From contig WTPW01001004.1 in the NCBI GenBank assembly GCA_009809945.1, positions 95,091-159,090 of the forward strand: a DNA stretch of 64,000 nt. Reading direction: 5' to 3'. Position numbers and translations under genes: made by a program. Below, in pieces: positions 56,207-64,000 of this stretch. Position 1 is the stretch's first letter, and each line of letters opens with the position of its first letter. Below the pieces are notes generated by a model. That model searched no databases. It was not told where the DNA came from and saw only the letters and a list, made by a program, of their open reading frames with translations. The stretch comes from Gigaspora margarita. Taxonomy: Eukaryota; Glomeromycota; Glomeromycetes; Diversisporales; Gigasporaceae.

Positions 56207-57721
56207 ATGGCATCGAAAATATTTATGGGTGATATGCCCGAAATATTGGAGAAAATTCTTAATAATCTAAATAATGAATTTTATTCTTTATATTCTTGCG
56301 TACTTGTGAGTCGACATTGGTGCAAAATATCAATACCTATACTTTGGCAAGATCCATTTTCATTCGATAAAAAACCTTTATTCATTTCTAAATATTTTTC
56401 ATCTCTTGGTGAAGACGAAAAATTAATTTTAAAAGAAGAATGTGGGATAAATGAAATTTCCAAAACATTATTTAATTATGCAAGGTTCCTAAAAGTTCTT
56501 GATCTATTTCGTCTAGAAAATCAAGTTAAAAAATGGATCAATCTCGAAATAGTTGATTGGGAATCATTTTACGATCCAATATATCACATAAACAATTCAC
56601 TATTCAAATTATTCATTGAAAATTGTGCCACTTTACGTAAATTAGTTTTATATTTTTCGAAATCTCTTGAATTAAAGCCGGAGATCTTTTATACATTAGG
56701 AGAAAATAAGCAATTTTTTTCACGAATCCAATATCTATCTTTGGACGAAATATCAGATGACAACATTGAAAATGCTATCACACTATTAAGGGCCTTAGCC
56801 AAACATGCAAAAAAAATTAGTACTTTGAAAATTAACAATTTTGATACTTATTATTTTGAGACACAACTAGTTTATGTTCTTATAAACGTAATTAAGTCAC
56901 AAGAACAACTTAGGCTATTTAGCTTTGTTGGGTATAATTATCCTAGAAACTTTCACGGCATCATTTCCGCTTTAGATAATCAAAAAAGCTCATTACAAGA
57001 AGTTAGGGTAGATTATTGTGCTTTTAATGCAGAGTTCGATGTACTGAATAATTGTAAAAATTTAGAAACACTTAATATTAGGTTTTGCGATACGAAATTA
57101 TGGAATATATTAGATTGTAAAATTAGCACTTTAGAGATAATCGATGAGACGACTGATACACAGTCTATAGCGTTAATTTTAGAAAAATCTGGCTTATTAC
57201 TACAACGGTTAAATGTCGACGTAGTGGTAACTGATGATGGGAAAGAATCATTATTACTAGAAGCAATTAAGTCATTCTGTCCAAACATTACGTATCTCAA
57301 CATTAATAATTTGGGGTTTTCTACACAACTCGTGGAGCTTATTGGTAATTTACAAAAACTTCAATTTCTTTCGTTACGGTGCGATGTCTTTGAAATACCT
57401 GAAGAAGAACTAAAATTACGAGTTATGCAGTTTTCAGAAATATTGCCATTAACATTGCAATATTTTGACTTAGGAAATACTTGGCTAGAACCATATATAG
57501 ATGTTTTATTCAACCATTGCAATGCACCTTTAAAAAAAATATTAATTTATCACCTTTGTGACGAAAAAATTTCCAGAGCACTAGTCGAATTCTGCATACG
57601 TAACAAGGCTTTGAAATATGTTGGCATATACAAATATTCTAATTTAGATGAAAATATTAGAAGGGAAGTGGAAGCATATGTTGCATTGGTACCATATGAA
57701 CGTATTGTTGTTAATTGTTAA
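56207..57721 (+). CDS. F-box-like protein with leucine-rich repeats, 504 aa
   Basis: Single uninterrupted exon. Residues about 8-50 (MPEILEKILNNLNNEFYSLY, then SCVLVSRHWCKISIPILW) match the F-box pattern of Leu/Pro start and conserved C/S-R-x-W. The rest is a series of irregular leucine-rich repeats (LRKLVLYFS, IQYLSLDEI, LQEVRVDYCAFN, LETLNIRFCDTK, ITYLNINNLGF, LQFLSLRCD, LKYVGIYKYS). F-box proteins link substrates to SCF ubiquitin ligases through Skp1; LRRs usually bind the substrate. Genes of this design and ~500-aa length form a very large family in arbuscular mycorrhizal fungi (from recall). The start is supported by the F-box lying at the very N-terminus. It is the only long intact reading frame here. 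Confidence 0.88.
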   Translation: MASKIFMGDMPEILEKILNNLNNEFYSLYSCVLVSRHWCKISIPILWQDPFSFDKKPLFISKYFSSLGEDEKLILKEECGINEISKTLFNYARFLKVLDLFRLENQVKKWINLEIVDWESFYDPIYHINNSLFKLFIENCATLRKLVLYFSKSLELKPEIFYTLGENKQFFSRIQYLSLDEISDDNIENAITLLRALAKHAKKISTLKINNFDTYYFETQLVYVLINVIKSQEQLRLFSFVGYNYPRNFHGIISALDNQKSSLQEVRVDYCAFNAEFDVLNNCKNLETLNIRFCDTKLWNILDCKISTLEIIDETTDTQSIALILEKSGLLLQRLNVDVVVTDDGKESLLLEAIKSFCPNITYLNINNLGFSTQLVELIGNLQKLQFLSLRCDVFEIPEEELKLRVMQFSEILPLTLQYFDLGNTWLEPYIDVLFNHCNAPLKKILIYHLCDEKISRALVEFCIRNKALKYVGIYKYSNLDENIRREVEAYVALVPYERIVVNC

Positions 57722-59529
57722 TTTCTTTTATCGTGTGGACCAACAAGATTTTATACTATTTTATACATACTATTGTCAATATGGTTAAGTTGATCGAACT
57801 GTAAAAATCAAAATCTAAAATATAATAAATTGACATAAATTGCAACTCACGAACTTTATGATTTTACTAGCTAAATAAAATATCAATTTAATATTGAATT
57901 TACAAATTTATGCCATTAAGTATGTATGTACGTAGTAGAATTTTTTGCTTTTATATAACCAGAGCAAATGTTATAAAATATTGCAAAGAAAGCCCCAATT
58001 ATTGAGAGGATGTTTACTCATATACTTATTTCTGCAATACGTACAAGCCTAAAATCATTTAAAAGTTTCTGTGAATATTCATGTATCAGATATGCTCAAA
58101 TGATGCTTTATGTAGACTTTTTCGTTAAATAAAATTGTTCGAAAAGTTTTATAATTTAAAATTTAATTTCTGCATAGAACAGATAAAAATCCATTAAAAC
58201 ATATCTATAAATCTTAGTTTAATTTTTTTTAAAAGTTTGCTAATATTACATATTAATAAAATCTACAAGTTCTTTGTAAAATTTTATATCTGTTAATAAA
58301 TATAAATTGCTATTCAAAACGAGTTTAATTGGAAAATTTTATGTTATATAAGTTATATTTTCGACGTTATTTTATGCCGATTATCAATTAATGTATGTTA
58401 TTTACAATTTTCATCGATTGAAAAATGGCTCGTGACGATTGTTAATGCATGAAATTCGATGTCAATTTTGTTATATGCATGTGAATTGCAAAGGAAATAT
58501 CAAGTCAAACTGTTTTGTATGTATTATTTTTGTCATAACCCGCTCTTTATGCTAAAAAAATAGATTATGTTTAAAAATTTTAGCCAAAAAACTGGATCAA
58601 ACAGCCTTCTATAGAGCTACTAAGGTGCTTAAAATTCTAAAGGGAGCTAAAATTACAATTAAACCAATTATTAATACAAATAATTTAAGAAATAATATTG
58701 ATATTATTTCTAAAATCAGAATTACCTAACTATGGTAATCACCAAAACCTATTAACATTCATTACCCGGAGAAAAAGTAATAAAACATTGTTGCAGCATA
58801 TACATGAATATATTTTTTTTTTTTGAAAAAAAAACAATAATTATCGTTACATACCAAAGATTATATATCCCAGACTAGGGATTTATTATGATGCATAATT
58901 AATTAAAAAGAATTTTCTGTTACATTTACCCATTGATTAAAACACTCAAAAAATGTCCTAAGGTAAATAAATATAAAAATGTTTTTCAAAAATATTGATT
59001 TAATTTTTAACAAGAATATTTTGGCGGATATTTAACTGAAACCTTTCATAAAAAAAAAAAAAACCAAATTATTTATCGGATTTTAGCAAGTTATTTTACT
59101 TGACGATATCTTATTAAATTATCGTTGTAGTTTGTCCGATGTTTTTGTTTTTGACCTTGCTATATATTGATATTTTGCGCAATCACTGCAATGTACTTTA
59201 AAAAACTGTTAATTGAACTTCTTAATAATAGGAAGAATATTAAAGCGCTATTCGAACCTTGCATAAACAAAACTTTGAATTACGCAGATATAGACAAGAC
59301 TCCTTAAATGCAACTCAAAAGAGATCAAGCTTTTAATGTTTAAATTTAAAGAAAAACAATGAAAAATTGTGTTTAAAGAATAATAAGGAATTGCATTTAA
59401 AGAACAATAAGAAAAATTGGTTTATAGAGATCTAGTATATATTTGGGCCAGAGTTAAAAGTTGCAATTAAAGAGATAATGCATTTAGAGTTTGTATTTAA
59501 AAATATCTTGCATTAGGTACTGTACACGG
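57722..59529. other. AT-rich intergenic DNA
   Basis: No gene is seen. Short coding-like words near 58580-58670 are interrupted by stops in every frame. Confidence 0.35.
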
Positions 59530-61384
59530 CAGTGATGGTAAATGACCTGGTCATTTGCCGATTTTTCAAATGACCTCGAATGACCTCAAAATGACCGGTC
59601 ATTTGAGGTCATTCAAATTTTGGGTCATTTGGAAATGACTCGTGACCAAATGACTACGGTCATTTCGCATATAGAATTGAAACCCTATTGGTCACGAAAA
59701 CCTGTGTAATGCTTGAAATAAATTATATAGAGATTGTAAGTCACCCAGGTGACCCGCATAACGTCATAACTATTGCTACCTGGGTGACCAGGTTAACTTT
59801 TTACAAATCAATGTAAAATAAGATATTCCAAATAACATTGCAATTAATACCACCTAAGAGTAGACTTAGATTAACCCAGTATTTTAATACCATCGTTGTA
59901 CCCAGGCTAAATCAATACAAGAAAAATAAATGAGGCTTAAATATTTCTATTTAGTCGATTCGAATAAAAAATAAATGATGGATAATAGTAAATATCAGAA
60001 AAAATGCTACAGTCAGCTAAGTCATTGACAAGACAGTAAGAGTTGTAGAAAAATGGTCATATTGATATGTTGCTAAGGACCAGTTTCACGCTGGATAATG
60101 ATATTTGTCACAAAAGTACGTAGATTGGTCAATTCATAAATGATAACTGGGTCACTCGGGTACTCTCGTTATTAGTAAATGACACAGTTTGTAACAATTA
60201 TGGTACGATTTTCGACACCATAATGCCGACATGCTATTTCATCTGCAGCACATTTTTTGATAGGACATATGACATTACATTTATTTGACAACCTTAGACA
60301 AGGCATCTCATCGATAATTATTCCCGATATAAAATTTTATTCAACACTAACTCTAAACCAGGCCAACCCCAATGTTAAATCAGGACACTTTTTATGTCGA
60401 AGAAATGATTGTCGGGGAAATGTCTTGTCTTGTCGAAAATATGTAATGTCGAATGTATGTTTTATCAAAAAATTGTGCTAGAGATGAAATAGCATGTCGG
60501 CATTGTGGTGTCAGGGGAATTGAGCAACAACGTTTTGTAACCTGGTAATGATCTTGTAAACGAGAGGGTAACCCGGAACTTGAATTTTGTGCCGGACCCA
60601 ATCTCTAAGCCAATCACATACAAATAAAATTAAAAAATTTTAAATGACCTTACCAGGTCATTTGATTTTTGAAATGACCCAATGACTGGTCATTTGCCAT
60701 TTGGGTCATTTGAGTCATTTCAGGTCATTTACCATCACTGCCGGATAATGATATTTGCACAAAAGTACGTAGATTGGTCAATTCATAAATGATAACTGGG
60801 TCACTTGGGTTACTCTCGTTATTAGTAAATGACATAGTTTGTAACGATTATGGTACAATTTTGACACCATAATGCCAACATCCTATTTCATCTGCAGCAC
60901 ATTTTCTTGATAGGACATATGACATTACTTTATTCGACAACATTAGACAAGTCATCTCCTCGATAATTATTTCCGACATATAATTTTATTCAACACTAAC
61001 TTTAAATCAGGCCAGCCATAATGTTAAATCGGGGACAATTTTATGTCGAAGAAATGATTGTTGGTTGTCTTGTCGAAAATATGTAATGTCGAATGTATGT
61101 TTTATCATAAAATTGTGCTATAGATGAAATAGCATGTCGGCATTGTGGTGTCAGGGGAATTGAGCAACAACGTTTTGTGACCTGGTAATGATCTTGTAAA
61201 CGAGAGGGTAACCCGGAACTTGAATTTTGTACCGGGTCCAATATCTAAGCCAATCACATCTTTACAAATAAAACTAAAAAATTTCAAATGACCTTACCAG
61301 ATCATTTGATTTTTGAAATGACCCAATGACTGGTCATTTGTCATTTGGGTCATTTGAGTCATTTCAGGTCATTTACCATCACTG
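59530..61384. mobile_element. hAT-like element with internal tandem duplication
   Basis: CAGTGATGGTAAATGACC at the left and GGTCATTTACCATCACTG at the right are inverted ends. The flanking 8-mers GTACACGG (59522-59529) and GTATACGG (61385-61392) match at seven of eight. Both ends carry multiple AATGACC/GGTCATTT repeats. The right ~645 bp is duplicated in tandem (about 60093-60738 and 60741-61384), each copy ending with the terminal repeat. Each copy contains an inner hairpin (ATGCCGACATGCTATTTCAT and its inverse). No transposase. Confidence 0.75.
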
Positions 61385-62224
61385 GTATACGGTGATAAAT
61401 CAACCAAGCAATCAAAACTATGCAATCAAACTATAGAATTTGATATATTCCAAATTTTTTATATTACACAGATTAATTTTCTATGACAGATTATTAAAGG
61501 TGTTGAAATATAGAGCTTTAGAAAGAAAGCTCAATTTTTGTTTTCATATAAAAAAAATATTTTTATCACAGTCTGACCTCTCTATAGTCACCAAGTAGGT
61601 CGCGCCCTATTTTGGTGATTGTATAGAGGTGACATAGTGGAAGTTCATTTTGATTGGTTGTTAAAACACCCGGAAAAAAATGTTGATCATACCCTGTGTT
61701 ACTATTGAAAATGGGAGAGCGACAGATTAGGGAGGCCAGATTTAGATCTGTCGATAGTGAACGAAAGAAGGAATACATAGGGTCGTATTTGTAAATATTA
61801 CAAGAAGGAATTCAAGGAGAGACGATACAAAAGTGTAATTAAATAAATAAAGTCATAAGATATGATAAAACACGCATTTACTAAGGAGTCTTTTATAAAG
61901 GAGAAATCATTAATGCTCAAACTCACTATGACACTCAAGATACATGAAGAGCGAATACATCGGACTTATATACATGTTCGATATGGTTATTTAAACAAAA
62001 TCGAGTTTATTTGCACCAAAAATAAGTTTATTTAAACCAAAAATAAGTTTATTTGTACTAAGAGAGAGTTTATTTGAACCAAGGGAAGGCTTATTTGAGC
62101 CAAACCCGAGTTTATTTGAACCAATCACGGTTTATTTAACATTATTCAGAAAAACAAAAACCAAAAAAAAACTGTGTTATTAATCTCATACTTATATAAT
62201 AATTATAAAAAGTTTTATTATATG

Positions 62225-62851
62225 CAGTCAACTCTCTCTATTCTGAACTGTTGGGACTATGGTGCAAGACATCTATATTCAACAGTTACCTGAGATGTTC
62301 CAATTTTTCAAATGGCTATAACTTTTTATCTAAGAAGTTATAAAAAAATCTGACCAGTAACTTTACAGAGCTATATCAGCTCTACATGTATACCAAATAT
62401 ATTTTCAAAAACTCATCACTGTAAAAAGTTTTAGCAATTTGAAAATTGAAATTTATATGTAAATTTATAAATTTACATATAAACTTTCACTTTTCAAATC
62501 ACTAAAACTTTTTACAGTGAAGAGATTTTGAAAAGATATTTGGCATACATGTAAATCTGATATAGCTCTATAAAGTTACTGGTCAGATTTTTTAAAACTT
62601 CTTAGATAAAAAGTTATAGCCATTTGAAAAATTGAAACACCTCATGTAATTGTTGAGTATAGATGTCTTGCACCATAATAATTTTTACTATGTAAAAATT
62701 TGAAAAAGTTCAGTTTTCAAAAAGTTATACTTATATGGCTAATCTGAACTTTATAATAAAATTTACAAATGTTCAAGAAGATTTTGTTCAGTTTAGAGAG
62801 AGTTTAATAATGCTCAGATTAAAGAGGAGTCAGATTAGAGATAGATGACTA
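62225..62851. mobile_element. pogo-like element split by a foldback insertion
   Basis: CAGTCAACTCTCTCTATTCT at the left and AGATTAGAGATAGATGACTA at the right are imperfect inverted ends, and GTTCAG / CTGAAC pairs lie just inside. The centre is occupied by the separate hairpin element at 62258-62677. Confidence 0.5.
62258..62677. mobile_element. Foldback element (GGTGCAAGACATC ends)
   Basis: TATGGTGCAAGACATCTATA and its inverse bound an almost complete 420-bp palindrome with centre near 62465. Only very short flanking matches are seen. No coding capacity. Confidence 0.7.
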
Positions 62852-64000
62852 TATTTATTTTTTATTTTAAAATTATATTTAAAAATTTATAAGTTTATTC
62901 CCTTGCATTATTGCATGGGTTTACAGCTAGTTGATATGCTAAAAATTTTAATTTTAGCATATAGATAACCATTTTTCTTACAAGATAAGCTACTTCTGTC
63001 TCCTAAGTAAAGTTGTTTAAAGCATGTTTTTACATATAGTTATTATTTTAAAATTGTAAAATATTTATTTTTGGCAAAGTTATATTTTCAATTTGTGCAA
63101 AATAGCATAATTGTAACTTAGCAATAAAGGTAATTTTATTCTCCTTTTTATGCTCTATATAATCACAAAATTTATTTTAAATTAAGAATAGAGGGTACTA
63201 TTTTAAAATTATATATAATTTTAATAGTAATTTTTTTTATAATTAATTTTATGAAAAAATTATATTAAGTAAACTAATTTTAATACTTAAAACAAGTTTG
63301 TAAAGCAGGTTTAACTAATTCTAATGATAGTAAAATTATAAAATTGGTTAAAAACTCAGTAAAATATATATTTTTAAAGATTAGGTATTAAAATTTAGTA
63401 ATAAAACTAACTTTTAAATTTACGTAAATTGACCAATCAGAATTAGCAATTTTGTGCAACCCAGAAAAATTTGGGCTAACTCAGAAAAACTTTGTGATAT
63501 ATACAACTATTTTTTTAAAATATAATAATAATAGTTCAAAATTTTACCATAATAGATAAATTATTTTATTTATAAACTTTTAATAAAAATTAGTTGTAAT
63601 TTAAAAAAGTTTTATTAGTAGCATATATTAGTTTTATATGAAATTTTCAAAATACCATATAAAACTAAATAAAAATGATCTATGTACCCTCTACCCTTAA
63701 TATAGATTGAAAATATCATTGCTCTAAACTTTATATATATTTTATTATAATTTTATATAAATCAAATTTATATCTAAAATTGTATAACAAATTGAATAAC
63801 TAATATACTTGGATTAATTGTTTTGTAACCACAGGTTACAGATAAATTTTGTAACCGTAGATATTACCAGATAACACATGATTGACATCATGCAAAAATC
63901 GTGTAATAAATGATCATAGCGAAGTATAATTAAGGTTAGGGTTAGTGTAAGGCTTGGGTGTTAGGGAAGGTTATAGAATTGTTAAAATTTAGCAAGGAAT

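Larger units (their letters stand above)
61393..64000. other. AT-rich DNA with pogo-like and foldback elements
   Basis: Apart from the elements listed separately, there is a single CAGTCTGACCTCTCTATAGT end at 61569 without a partner, a repeated GAGTTTATTTGAACCAA run (62000-62135), and TTAGGGTT-like words at 63932-63965. No gene. Confidence 0.4.

Noticed and set aside
60392..61287. Duplicated frames of 60-74 residues on both strands
   Set aside because: They are the same sequence in the tandem halves of the non-autonomous element, and the open frames include the inner hairpin. No domain recognised.
63932..63965. Telomere (TTAGGG-like words at the window end)
   Set aside because: Only two or three degenerate copies. 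Similar words occur at 17960-18010 and near 37370. No true tandem array.

Overview
The window looks like an AT-rich, transposon-dense chromosome segment of an arbuscular mycorrhizal fungus (Glomeromycotina, Rhizophagus/Gigaspora-like). This is inferred from the very low GC, short AT-rich introns, an F-box/LRR-like gene of the type expanded in these fungi, Stig1-like cysteine-rich exons, and many miniature hAT-like elements (8-bp target duplications) and pogo/mariner-like elements (TA target duplications). No species call can be proven from sequence alone.

The outstanding content is a giant inverted repeat, about 9979-17524 against 18554-25308 around a ~1 kb spacer. Each arm carries the same gene, pointing outward (minus strand 13779->10511; plus strand 21506->24760). 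What first looks like a ~90-bp satellite is a chain of near-identical introns (donor GTGAGT, branch-like CTAAT, acceptor ATTAG) separated by exons of exactly 3 nt (one of 4, one of 6, and a terminal one of 13). Joining the micro-exons in the phase set by the upstream signal-peptide exon gives one uninterrupted 70-codon reading frame: signal peptide, a Lys-Arg (Kex2-like) site, and an 8-cysteine peptide ending in TGA. The stop falls exactly where a repeat unit has lost its GT donor. Every 3-nt exon is identical between the two arms, while the introns differ by substitutions and indels. I consider this the undescribed system of the window: a secreted cysteine-rich peptide gene of 34 exons in which nearly every residue is split across an intron.

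Layout. 1-387 and 6965-7057: cysteine-rich exons of a Stig1-like gene, with a transposon-filled stretch between them. 7058-7545: an 18-bp minisatellite. 8421-9524: a decayed multi-exon gene, followed by a solo LTR at 9582-9908. 9979-25308: the palindrome. 25309-37391: intergenic DNA with an intron-like ~100-bp repeat array (28216-29990), a foldback element and low-complexity tracts. 37392-48851: a degenerate Ty3/gypsy retrotransposon with LTRs, split by a nested element, with extra zinc-knuckle/coiled-coil and 3' regions. 49454-55140: MITEs, a ~185-bp tandem inverted repeat and a 1.8-kb hAT-like element. 56207-57721: the only long intact gene, an F-box/LRR-like protein. 57722-64000: hAT-like, pogo-like and foldback elements.

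By inference, the expressed genes are the F-box gene and possibly the two micro-exon genes and the Stig1-like gene. All coordinates and translations were made by hand.
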